Below, one piece after another: positions 8,388 through 15,513 of a stretch of DNA of 23,634 nucleotides. The position numbers were made by a program, and so were the translations under genes. The stretch comes from Ruminococcaceae bacterium UBA4871 (GTDB lineage: Bacteria > Bacillota > Clostridia > Oscillospirales > Acutalibacteraceae): assembly GCA_002399445.1 (NCBI GenBank), contig DHDR01000019.1:13136-36769 (forward strand). The letters are read 5' to 3'. The notes under the pieces are model-generated. The model had not been told where the DNA came from and made no database searches. It saw only the letters and a list, made by a program, of their open reading frames with translations. How positions within the stretch are numbered: the first letter of the stretch is position 1; each line of letters opens with the position of its first letter.

Positions 8388-8666
8388 GTGGTTACTCATG
8401 AAGATGTCAGAAAGATTGCAAAACTTGCCAAGCTGGAAGTGGAAGAGTCAGAGCTTGATGGACTGACCAAAGACATGAATGAGATTATTTCCTTTGCAGA
8501 TACGATTGCTTCCGTGAATGCAGACGATGAGGGATATTCGGATCCGAATGATTTGGAAAATGTACTGCGTGAGGATATAATACAGCCGAGCCTTTCTCAG
8601 GACGAAGTCCTTGCGAATGCAAAAGATACAGATGGCAGTAGCTTTGTTGTAAGCCAGCATGCATGA
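8388..8666 (+). CDS. gatC: Aspartyl/glutamyl-tRNA(Asn/Gln) amidotransferase subunit C
   Basis: This is the small linker subunit that wraps between GatA and GatB and stabilises the complex. At 92 residues it has the usual size and the family start (THEDVRKIAKLAKLEVEESEL, with a following LTKDMNEIISF helix) and an acidic C-terminal part. The start is GTG at 8388, seven bases after AGGAGG (8375-8380), which overlaps the aspS stop codon TGA. It sits 12 bases after aspS and 9 bases before gatA, so the three are one operon. Confidence 0.95.
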   Translation: MVTHEDVRKIAKLAKLEVEESELDGLTKDMNEIISFADTIASVNADDEGYSDPNDLENVLREDIIQPSLSQDEVLANAKDTDGSSFVVSQHA

Positions 8667-8675
8667 GGAGAAACT

Positions 8676-10106
8676 ATGAAATCATTCAGCAAAATTAAAA
8701 GTATACAAAAGAGACTGACTGCCAAAGAATGTTCCTGTGTAGAACTGACACAGCAATATTTGAATGGAATCGGGCAGAAGAATGAGAAACTGAATGCTTA
8801 TACCTGTATAACTGCAGAAACTGCATTGGATACTGCAAAGAAAGTGGATGAAAAAATTGCGCGTGGGGAGGCACTCGGACCAATTGAGGGTGTGCCCATG
8901 ACACTCAAGGCAAATATCAGCACACGCGGATTGGAAACAAACTGCTGCTCTAAAATTTTGCAGGGTTATAAACCCGTGTATGATGCTACCGTATGGAAAC
9001 TTCTGAAGGAGCAGGGCGCTGTCTTGCTTGGAAAAAGCAATATGGATGAATTTGCAATGGGTTCCAGCTGTGAAACCAGTTGTTACGGCGGTGCAAAAAA
9101 CCCACATGACCTTTCCAGAGTTGCAGGTGGTTCTTCCGGCGGCGCAGCCAGTGCAGTTTCCAGTGGTTTAGCGGCTTATGGAATTGGTAGTGATACGGGT
9201 GGATCAATTCGTCAACCGGCCTCTTTTTGCGGCATTGTTGGGCTCAAACCGACTTACGGAGCTGTTTCCCGTTATGGTTTGATTGCCTATGCAAGTTCTT
9301 TCGACCAGATTGGTCCTTTAACGACCTGCTCGGAAGATGCAGCTCTGCTTTTTGATATTCTTTCCAAGAAGGATGCTTGTGACAGCACTAGTGTTGGTGC
9401 CTGCCATGCATCTGTTCCTGCCCTGCAGCAAAGCTTGGAGGGAAAAAGAATTGGTGTTGCGGCTGAATACTTTGACGGCCTTCGTGAGGGCGTTCAGGCA
9501 GCTTTAGATGATGCCGGACGAGTCTATGAAAAACTCGGTGCAAAGCTGGTCCCCCTGTCTATACCGGAGATTCGATATGCACTTCCTGTTTATTATATTT
9601 TAGCATGTGCGGAGGCTTCTTCCAATCTCAGCCGATATGATGGGATTCGCTATGGCATGAAAGCGGAGCACTATACTGGTGTGAATGATATGATTGAGAA
9701 AACGCGCAGTGCCGGCTTTGGTAAGGAGGTAAAACATCGTATCCTATTGGGGACTTATGTACTCAGTGCCGGATATTATGATGCCTATTATAAAAAAGCA
9801 CAGTTGCTCCGCCGGCAAATTCGGAAAGCATTTACAGCTGCTTTTACGCAGTGCGACTTCCTGCTGGCACCAACGGTACCCATGACTGCTTTTCCACTTG
9901 GTTTTACGAGTCAGGATGCAGTGGAAACATATCAGACAGATATCTGCACCGTTCCGGTTAACATTGTCGGTTTGCCGGCAGTAAGTGTTCCGTGTGGTAC
10001 AGATGAAAACAAAATGCCTGTAGGTATGCAGTTAATTGGGAATACCGGAAGAGAAGACGTCATTTTAAATGCTGCTTATCAATATGAACTGAAAACTCGC
10101 ACTTAA
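8676..10106 (+). CDS. gatA: Aspartyl/glutamyl-tRNA(Asn/Gln) amidotransferase subunit A (amidase)
   Basis: GatA hydrolyses glutamine and channels ammonia to GatB. It is a 476-residue amidase-signature protein. The Ser-cisSer-Lys triad is visible as Lys78 (MTLKANIS), Ser153 (AGGSSGGAAS) and Ser177 (GSDTGGSIRQPA), matching the spacing of characterised GatA enzymes. FCGIVGLKPTYG and SFDQIGP follow as expected. The residue after the catalytic lysine is Ala where most GatA proteins have Asp (usually KDNI), a small oddity. Gene order aspS-gatC-gatA with tight spacing and a terminator about 25 bases after the stop marks a complete operon. gatB is elsewhere in this window. Confidence 0.97.
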   Translation: MKSFSKIKSIQKRLTAKECSCVELTQQYLNGIGQKNEKLNAYTCITAETALDTAKKVDEKIARGEALGPIEGVPMTLKANISTRGLETNCCSKILQGYKPVYDATVWKLLKEQGAVLLGKSNMDEFAMGSSCETSCYGGAKNPHDLSRVAGGSSGGAASAVSSGLAAYGIGSDTGGSIRQPASFCGIVGLKPTYGAVSRYGLIAYASSFDQIGPLTTCSEDAALLFDILSKKDACDSTSVGACHASVPALQQSLEGKRIGVAAEYFDGLREGVQAALDDAGRVYEKLGAKLVPLSIPEIRYALPVYYILACAEASSNLSRYDGIRYGMKAEHYTGVNDMIEKTRSAGFGKEVKHRILLGTYVLSAGYYDAYYKKAQLLRRQIRKAFTAAFTQCDFLLAPTVPMTAFPLGFTSQDAVETYQTDICTVPVNIVGLPAVSVPCGTDENKMPVGMQLIGNTGREDVILNAAYQYELKTRT

Positions 10107-10131
10107 AATCAAAGTGTGCATGGACAAAATT

Positions 10132-10158
10132 CGCTGGTCTTTGGACTTGCGGATTTTT
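10132..10158 (+). terminator. Intrinsic terminator after gatA
   Basis: CGCTGGTC (10132-10139) pairs with GACTTGCG (10144-10151) over eight positions with one mismatch and one G-U pair. The loop has four bases, and GA plus five T follow. It closes the aspS-gatCA operon. Confidence 0.6.
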
Positions 10159-10196
10159 CTTTGTAATTTCATTGAGGCAAGATGGCCGAACATTGC

Positions 10197-10225
10197 TTGT
10201 TCTGTTAATCATTTCATGATAGAAT
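10197..10225 (+). promoter_or_regulatory. Sigma-A promoter of the flippase-signal peptidase operon
   Basis: TTGTTC (10197-10202), 17 bases, then TAGAAT (10220-10225). It lies 57 bases before the flippase ATG and after the gatA terminator. Confidence 0.6.
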
Positions 10226-10282
10226 AACTTTTAATTGTAATAAATATCGACAATGTTTTGCCGGAGAAACAGGGAGATGTGG

Positions 10283-11626
10283 ATGAAAGAAAAACAGAAA
10301 AAGCCACAGCGTTCTTCTATGGTGCGGGATACGCTGAGCACGTTCGGCACAAATGCTTTTGGTGCGCTGCTTAGTTTAATTGGTTCTTTAGTTATTCTCA
10401 ACCGGATGGAACCTGCTGTAAAAGGTTTGTATAACCAGGTGCAGACTTGGGGAGAAGGCTTTTTTACTTGCCTTGGCTTCAGTTTAAATAGTGCTATCAT
10501 TTATTATGTTGCCCGCTATAAAATTAAGAACACACGTGCAGCTATCAAAAAGCTGACAGTCAGTATCGGCTTTTTGCTGATTGGCATCTCTGCAGCGACA
10601 TTGGCGGTTTTATCATTAGCAGGTCCTTGGCTGCCGTGGCAGCCGTTTCAAAATACACCGTGGCCGTATTTAGTTAGTATTGTCATATATTCAGGATGTT
10701 CGTTCCTATTTAACATTTTAATGGGAGTACTGCGCGGCGAGAATAAATTTAAGTCCTATAACATTATTAATTTAATTCAAAAAATAGCCAGTACTGCTTT
10801 TTCTGTGATGGCATTGGTCTGGCCAACTGCTGCATTGCAGGTGGGTTCATCTATCGGTATCACAGTAGCTCTTTCTGTGATGGCTTATTTTTGTGCCCGC
10901 CGTTGGAGTGGTCCTTCGGAAGAACCTGCACCGGCAGATGATTTTCAAGTATCAGCAAAACCAATGTTTCAATATGGACTGAAAGCTTATGCGAGTAATT
11001 TGATGACCTATATCAATTCCAATGTCGGTAACTATGTGGTGCAGGGTTGGTATGGATTGGGAATTTTTGGCTTGTATAATACAGCTTTTACCATCATGAG
11101 GCAGGTTTGGATTCTGCCTGAAGCGGTAGGATTAGTTATTAACAGTCGTGTGGCAGCTATGCAGAATGATCAGGATAAAACACGTGTAACGCAGCTTTCC
11201 TGTAAAATTGTTATGTATGCTACTGTCGTATGTGTTTTTTTAATTGCTTGGTTGGCCGGTATTTTGGTACCTGTTATTTTCCCTAAATATGTTGGTGCTT
11301 TGGCCCCACTCCAATATCTCATTGGTGGTTCTATTTTTATTGCCTTTTCAAAAGTATTGTCTAATTCCATAGCCGCTTATGGTAGGCCGGAACTCAATAT
11401 TTTACCTACTCTGCTGGGAATTATCGTGAACATTCTTGCGATGGTTTGGCTAGTGCCCGGAATGCGTTATAACGGGATTGCGTTGGCGACTAGTCTGTCG
11501 ATGACAACACAGGGAATTTGCAGTCTCATTATTTTTTGTGTTTACACACATACGAGTCCGGTCTGGTTAATTGTTCCAACAAAGCGTGAAATAAAGCTAA
11601 TAAAAAATGCGTTAAGCCGTAAATGA
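10283..11626 (+). CDS. Polysaccharide/lipid-linked oligosaccharide flippase (Wzx/MOP superfamily)
   Basis: This is a 447-residue polytopic membrane protein with roughly 12 hydrophobic segments. It starts with a short basic tail (EKQKKPQRSSMVRDTLSTFG) and the pattern FGALLSLIGSLVILNRM, which is typical of the polysaccharide biosynthesis branch of the MOP/MATE superfamily. Such proteins move lipid-linked sugar units across the membrane; a MATE-type exporter is less likely given the family look. The ATG at 10283 is six bases after AGGGAG (10271-10276); the upstream ATGs at 10253 and 10277 fit less well. No glycosyltransferase is nearby. The next two genes encode signal peptidases and lie 26 bases downstream. 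The cargo is therefore unknown. Confidence 0.8.
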   Translation: MKEKQKKPQRSSMVRDTLSTFGTNAFGALLSLIGSLVILNRMEPAVKGLYNQVQTWGEGFFTCLGFSLNSAIIYYVARYKIKNTRAAIKKLTVSIGFLLIGISAATLAVLSLAGPWLPWQPFQNTPWPYLVSIVIYSGCSFLFNILMGVLRGENKFKSYNIINLIQKIASTAFSVMALVWPTAALQVGSSIGITVALSVMAYFCARRWSGPSEEPAPADDFQVSAKPMFQYGLKAYASNLMTYINSNVGNYVVQGWYGLGIFGLYNTAFTIMRQVWILPEAVGLVINSRVAAMQNDQDKTRVTQLSCKIVMYATVVCVFLIAWLAGILVPVIFPKYVGALAPLQYLIGGSIFIAFSKVLSNSIAAYGRPELNILPTLLGIIVNILAMVWLVPGMRYNGIALATSLSMTTQGICSLIIFCVYTHTSPVWLIVPTKREIKLIKNALSRK

Positions 11627-11652
11627 GCGAAAATCGATGGGAGTAATTGAAT

Positions 11653-12222
11653 ATGGAATCTGAAGTAGAACCAAAATTAAATAAACTGGAAGAACCCCGA
11701 AAAATTGAGCAGACAACAAAGGAAAAACGGAAAAGCCTGCTTACTTGGATTTTCACAACGGTAGCTCTTTGTGTAGCAATTCTTCTGTGCAGCCGTTTTG
11801 TTGTACAGCCAAGATATGTAATGGGTGATAGCATGCAAAATACTTTTCATAATAATGATTTTGTAATTATTTGGAAATTGAATTATCAGCCGCAGCATGG
11901 AGATGTCGTAATCACTAACAACCGGAACGCGTTGCAAATTGATTTAATTAAACGTGTTATTGCAGTCGGCGGTGACCACGTTATCATATCAAATGGTGCA
12001 GTCACTTTGAATGGTAAAAAACTACATGAAGTTTATATCAAGGAGCAGAAATGGTCAGGAAACAATGTCGATCTTGTTGTGCCTAAAGGAGACGTCTTTC
12101 TGATGGGAGACAACCGTAATAATTCCTCTGACAGCCGTATAATTGGTCCTGTGCCTAATTCGGATATATCAGGAAAGGTATCCGTGCGTTTATTCCCATT
12201 TAGTCAGTTTCGAACCTTTTAA
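11653..12222 (+). CDS. Signal peptidase I (first of a tandem pair)
   Basis: This membrane-bound serine protease cleaves signal peptides of secreted proteins. The 189-residue protein has a charged cytoplasmic tail (about 28 residues) and one membrane segment (residues 29-50). The catalytic domain on the outer face has Ser60 in VMGDSMQNT, Lys100 in LIKRVIAVGGD and the box E motif GDNRNNSSDSR (152-162). The nucleophile motif is SMQNT rather than the more usual SMxPT. I chose the ATG at 11653, nine bases after GGGAG (11639-11643). A TTG two codons upstream is possible but closer to the site than usual. It follows the flippase by 26 bases and precedes a close paralogue. Confidence 0.93.
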   Translation: MESEVEPKLNKLEEPRKIEQTTKEKRKSLLTWIFTTVALCVAILLCSRFVVQPRYVMGDSMQNTFHNNDFVIIWKLNYQPQHGDVVITNNRNALQIDLIKRVIAVGGDHVIISNGAVTLNGKKLHEVYIKEQKWSGNNVDLVVPKGDVFLMGDNRNNSSDSRIIGPVPNSDISGKVSVRLFPFSQFRTF

Positions 12223-12275
12223 CAGTAGGAGTACATTCAATGTAAAATATTTTTAAATTCGCTGGAGATGAAATT

Positions 12276-12860
12276 GTGATGTTAGACTCTGAAAAAACAG
12301 GTGCGGTTACATCTACAGAAAATCAGGAAGTCCCACAACAGAAGAAAAAAGTAAATTCTTCTTACAAAAATCCTTTTTGGTCATGGGTGTTGCCAATAGC
12401 GGTTGCAGTCATTGTAGCATTGCTTTTTTGTGCTTTTATTGCACGTCCCAGCAGAGTTATGGGGGATAGTATGCAGAATACCTGTCATGATGGGGATTTG
12501 GTGATACTTTGGGAGTTGAATTACCATCCTCAACGCGGGGATGTCGTTGTAGTAAATGACCAGAATTTGCTGCAGGAAAATCTAATTAAGCGTGTGATTG
12601 CGGTGGGTGGTGACCATCTGGTCATTTCCAGTGGGACAGTAATTTTAAATGGGAAAAAACTGACAGAAAATTATATTAAGGAGCGGGTATGGTCTGGCCC
12701 GAATGTGAATATGATCATACCGGCTGATAAGGTGTTTTTAATGGGCGACAATCGCAATCATTCAACAGACAGTCGGGTAATTGGTCCGGTAAATGTGTCA
12801 AGTATTATTGGCCGAGTATCTTTGCGTTTATTTCCATTTGCAGATATTCGGACGTTTTGA
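12276..12860 (+). CDS. Signal peptidase I (second of a tandem pair)
   Basis: This close relative of the preceding gene has the same architecture. It has a polar N-terminal tail of about 33 residues, one membrane segment, Ser65 (VMGDSMQNT), Lys105 (LIKRVIAVGGD) and box E GDNRNHSTDSR. Nearly every block aligns without gaps, so it is a recent tandem duplicate. The tails and the membrane helix have diverged most. Start: GTG at 12276 (eight bases after GGAG at 12264-12267) or the next codon ATG at 12279; the sequence does not decide. Two copies may have different substrate preferences or regulation, as with the multiple Sip proteins of other Firmicutes. The gene ends before a strong two-way terminator. 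Confidence 0.93.
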   Translation: MMLDSEKTGAVTSTENQEVPQQKKKVNSSYKNPFWSWVLPIAVAVIVALLFCAFIARPSRVMGDSMQNTCHDGDLVILWELNYHPQRGDVVVVNDQNLLQENLIKRVIAVGGDHLVISSGTVILNGKKLTENYIKERVWSGPNVNMIIPADKVFLMGDNRNHSTDSRVIGPVNVSSIIGRVSLRLFPFADIRTF

Positions 12861-12920
12861 TTTTATGAATTGCAAGAATCATGAAATTTCCTGAGTTAAC
12901 ATCCTAATTATTACAAACAA

Positions 12921-12958
12921 ATAAACCACTCTGAAAATATTCCAGAGTGGTTTATTTT
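12921..12958. terminator. Bidirectional terminator between signal peptidase and glnN
   Basis: There is a perfect 13-base stem, ATAAACCACTCTG (12921-12933) with CAGAGTGGTTTAT (12943-12955). It has a 9-base loop, a T run on the right and A-rich sequence on the left. It serves both convergent genes. Confidence 0.92.
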
Positions 12959-12976
12959 ACTGTCATATGGCAAGTC

Positions 12977-15073
12977 TTAAACATGATAAATTAAATCTGC
13001 ATAATTGGGGAATGGCCAGTAACTAACGCCGGTTAAGGTCTCCATTTGATCAGCATCAGCACGCAGTGTTCCCATTGCCGGCAGGACAAGTTCGTTATAA
13101 GCTTTGGCATTTTCCTCAAAATCTTTTGCAGAAGATGCTTGACTGACAGCATCTTTCAATGCGGCAGCTTCATCATAGACTTTCGCGCTCAAACCACTCA
13201 ATTCCGTAACACGTTCATATTCCACATGGCAGTTCATGTTAGGATTTAAGCCTTTTTTGTGCATAAATGCAAGACTCAAATCATCCATATATTTTTCAAC
13301 TGCCGGAAGGATCTGTTTGTTAATCATATCAATCATGGTGAGCGCTTCAATGTTGACGGTTTTGCTGTAATTTTCCATTGCAATTTCATAGCGGGAGCGC
13401 ATTTCGGTTTCCGTGAAAATATGATGCTTTGTGAAAAGATCCACATTCTTCTTGTCAAGAAAATGCGGCATGGCATCAACAGTAGTCGGCAAATTCAATA
13501 AACCGCGTTTCTTTGCTTCCTTTACCCATTTTTCCGTATAACCGTCACCGTTAAAGATGATGCGTTTATGCTCTTTAATGGTTTTCTTAACAAGAGCATC
13601 CAAATCCTTCTTAAAATCGCTGCTATTTTCCAGCCGGTCAGCAAAGCCTTTCAATTCTTCAGCAACAATGGTATTCAACACAATGTTGGGACCAGAAATG
13701 GAAAGTGCAGAACCTAGCATACGAAATTCAAACTTGTTTCCAGTGAAAGCAAATGGAGATGTACGATTGCGATCCGTTGCATCCTTCGGAAAACGTGGGA
13801 GCGTATGTACGCCAACCTTTAAAATCTTTTTGTCTTTTTGGCTGTAGGGCTTTCCTTCTTCAAGACATTTCAAAATTTCACTGAGTTCATCGCCAATAAA
13901 AATAGAGAGGATTGCCGGCGGTGCTTCATTAGCACCTAGACGGTGGTCATTGCCGGGGCTTGCAACAGAGATGCGCAACAAATCTTGATATTCATCCACT
14001 GCCTTAATAACAGCAACCAAAAAAAGCAGAAATTGCGCATTCTCCATTGGAGAATCCCCAGGTTCCAGTAAATTCACACCTGTATCGGTTGACATAGACC
14101 AGTTGTTATGTTTACCAGAGCCATTTACACCCTCAAATGGCTTCTCATGCAATAAGCAATACATGCCATGACGTTCTGCAACTTTCTTCATGACTTCCAT
14201 GGTCAATTGGTTATGATCAGCTGCAACATTTGTATTGTTGAAAATCGGTGCAAGTTCATGTTGCGCTGGAGCAACTTCATTATGTTCTGTTTTGGCAAGG
14301 ACGCCCAATTTCCAAAGTTCATGATCCAAATCCGCCATAAAAGCAGCAACTTTGGGTTTAATGGCGCCAAAATAATGGTCTTCTAGTTCCTGACCGCGCG
14401 GGGGGCGTGCACCGAACAATGTTCGTCCTGTCAGAATAAGATCTTCACGCTGATTGTAAAGATCGCGGTCAATCAAAAAATATTCTTGTTCTGGACCAAC
14501 GGTAGTACATACACTATGGACATCCTTATTGCCGAAAAGTTTCAAAATGCGCATGGCCTGTTTGTTCAGTGCTTCCATGGAACGCAGCAGAGGGGTCTTT
14601 TTGTCCAACGCTTCACCCGTATAGGAACAGAAGACAGTTGGAATGCACAAGGTTTTACCTTTGATAAAAGCATAACTGGTCGGATCCCATGCCGTATAAC
14701 CTCGCGCTTCGAAAGTTGCACGCAAACCGCCGGAAGGAAAGGAACTTGCATCGGGCTCACCGCGAACCAACTCTTTCCCTGAAAATTCCATCATCACAGA
14801 ACCATCGCTGACAGGAGATATAAAGCTGTCGTGCTTTTCAGCGGTGATGCCGGTCATGGGCTGGAACCAATGAGTAAAATGGGTGCAGCCCTTTTCTAAT
14901 GCCCAGTCTTTCATTGCACTGGCAACGGTATTGGCAATGCTAGGATCTAGGCTTTTTCCTTCTTGAATTGTCTGTTGCAGCTTCTTATAGACTTCACGCG
15001 GAAGTCGTTCCTGCATGGTCCGGTCGTCAAAAACCATACTGCCGAAAATTTCTGGAACCGATTCTGTTAACAT
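12977..15073 (-). CDS. glnN: Glutamine synthetase type III
   Basis: This makes glutamine from glutamate, ammonium and ATP, the entry step for ammonia. At 698 residues it is the size of GSIII, not GSI (about 450). Diagnostic parts are the N-terminal GSIII domain (SVPEIFGSMVFDD; THWFQPMTG; EKHDSF), GPEQEYFLID, the ATP/substrate block (HEKPFEGVNGSGKHNNWSM) and FEFRMLGS. The start at ATG 15073 follows GGAGG (minus strand, 15085-15081); the TTG five codons upstream overlaps that site. It diverges from the glutamate synthase operon, so both halves of GS/GOGAT are side by side. Transcription begins from a consensus promoter and meets a leader terminator before the gene, pointing to antitermination control. 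Confidence 0.97.
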   Translation of the reverse strand: MLTESVPEIFGSMVFDDRTMQERLPREVYKKLQQTIQEGKSLDPSIANTVASAMKDWALEKGCTHFTHWFQPMTGITAEKHDSFISPVSDGSVMMEFSGKELVRGEPDASSFPSGGLRATFEARGYTAWDPTSYAFIKGKTLCIPTVFCSYTGEALDKKTPLLRSMEALNKQAMRILKLFGNKDVHSVCTTVGPEQEYFLIDRDLYNQREDLILTGRTLFGARPPRGQELEDHYFGAIKPKVAAFMADLDHELWKLGVLAKTEHNEVAPAQHELAPIFNNTNVAADHNQLTMEVMKKVAERHGMYCLLHEKPFEGVNGSGKHNNWSMSTDTGVNLLEPGDSPMENAQFLLFLVAVIKAVDEYQDLLRISVASPGNDHRLGANEAPPAILSIFIGDELSEILKCLEEGKPYSQKDKKILKVGVHTLPRFPKDATDRNRTSPFAFTGNKFEFRMLGSALSISGPNIVLNTIVAEELKGFADRLENSSDFKKDLDALVKKTIKEHKRIIFNGDGYTEKWVKEAKKRGLLNLPTTVDAMPHFLDKKNVDLFTKHHIFTETEMRSRYEIAMENYSKTVNIEALTMIDMINKQILPAVEKYMDDLSLAFMHKKGLNPNMNCHVEYERVTELSGLSAKVYDEAAALKDAVSQASSAKDFEENAKAYNELVLPAMGTLRADADQMETLTGVSYWPFPNYADLIYHV

Positions 15074-15125
15074 AACTGAAACCTCCAAGCTGCAGTGTGC
15101 AGAAATTTAAAATAATCAGAAGAAA

Positions 15126-15166
15126 ATAACAAAAAGGCGCAATGGTTATTCCACCACAGCGCCTTT
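15126..15166 (-). terminator. Attenuator terminator in the glnN leader
   Basis: Read on the minus strand, AAAGGCGC (15166-15159) pairs perfectly with GCGCCTTT (15140-15133). The inner stem extends with TGGT/ACCA around a six-base loop, and TT GTTATTTT follows. It lies between the glnN promoter and gene, about 60 bases before the ATG, so it would stop transcription unless prevented. Confidence 0.8.
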
Positions 15167-15171
15167 GCTGT
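15156..15171 (-). promoter_or_regulatory. Candidate antiterminator hairpin (A1/G4 hexaloop) in the glnN leader
   Basis: Minus strand ACAGC (15171-15167) pairs with GCTGT (15160-15156) around the loop AAAGGC. Its loop and 3' arm use the same bases as the 5' arm of the terminator (15166-15159), so the two folds exclude each other. A at loop position 1 and G at position 4 are the known recognition bases of ANTAR-domain antiterminators. The predicted transcription start is near 15175, so this hairpin is at the very 5' end of the RNA. Confidence 0.55.
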
Positions 15172-15181
15172 TCTTTCCTGA

Positions 15182-15210
15182 ATTATATGCTTTCGTATTT
15201 TTTTTGTCAA
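15182..15210 (-). promoter_or_regulatory. Consensus sigma-A promoter of glnN
   Basis: On the minus strand TTGACA (15210-15205), a 17-base A-rich spacer and TATAAT (15187-15182) match the consensus at all 12 positions. Such a strong promoter leaves control to the leader downstream. Confidence 0.9.
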
Positions 15211-15340
15211 CAAAAAGTTAAATAAATTTAGGCGGAATCCGGCAAAATTGTCAGATTGCCAATATTATAGTACTGGGCAATGATAAAATTGACAAAAATG
15301 CAGGAACTATTTTTTTATATGCAAATTTTAGAGAAAATTA

Positions 15341-15369
15341 TTGACTTAAACAATAGATATGCGTATAAT
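15341..15369 (+). promoter_or_regulatory. Sigma-A promoter of the glutamate synthase operon
   Basis: TTGACT (15341-15346), a 17-base spacer and TATAAT (15364-15369): 11 of 12 consensus positions. The predicted start of transcription is near 15376. Confidence 0.9.
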
Positions 15370-15377
15370 TAATGCTG

Positions 15378-15395
15378 GTGAACAAAGGGGTTCAT
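15378..15395 (+). promoter_or_regulatory. Candidate antiterminator hairpin (A1/G4 hexaloop) in the gltB1 leader
   Basis: GTGAAC (15378-15383) pairs with GTTCAT (15390-15395), including one G-U pair, around the loop AAAGGG. The 3' arm is also the start of the terminator's 5' arm (15390-15398), so the folds compete. Loop sequence, size and position relative to promoter and terminator mirror the glnN leader. Confidence 0.55.
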
Positions 15396-15440
15396 AATGA
15401 AGGAATTTTTATGCAATTCCGTATTATGAACTTTTTTTTT
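15390..15440 (+). terminator. Attenuator terminator in the gltB1 leader
   Basis: GTTCATAAT (15390-15398) pairs perfectly with ATTATGAAC (15423-15431). An inner stem GGAATT/AATTCC (15402-15407/15415-15420) lies within, and nine T follow. It is 73 bases before the gltB1 ATG and only about 15 bases after the predicted transcription start, so it is a leader terminator rather than the end of another gene. Confidence 0.88.
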
Positions 15441-15513
15441 AATCATAACATTACTTTGTTTTTTAAATTTTGTATTAACTTTCTTTTTAAAAGAGATCAG
15501 GGAGGCACTTATC

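Noticed and set aside
11170..11834. Minus-strand frames within the flippase and first signal peptidase genes
   Set aside because: They are antisense to conserved coding sequence with intact membrane and catalytic motifs.
15257..15296. A second glnN promoter on the minus strand using TATAAT at 15269-15264
   Set aside because: The -10 box is perfect, but the best upstream TTGTCA is 20 bases away; the downstream TTGACA-17-TATAAT is far better.
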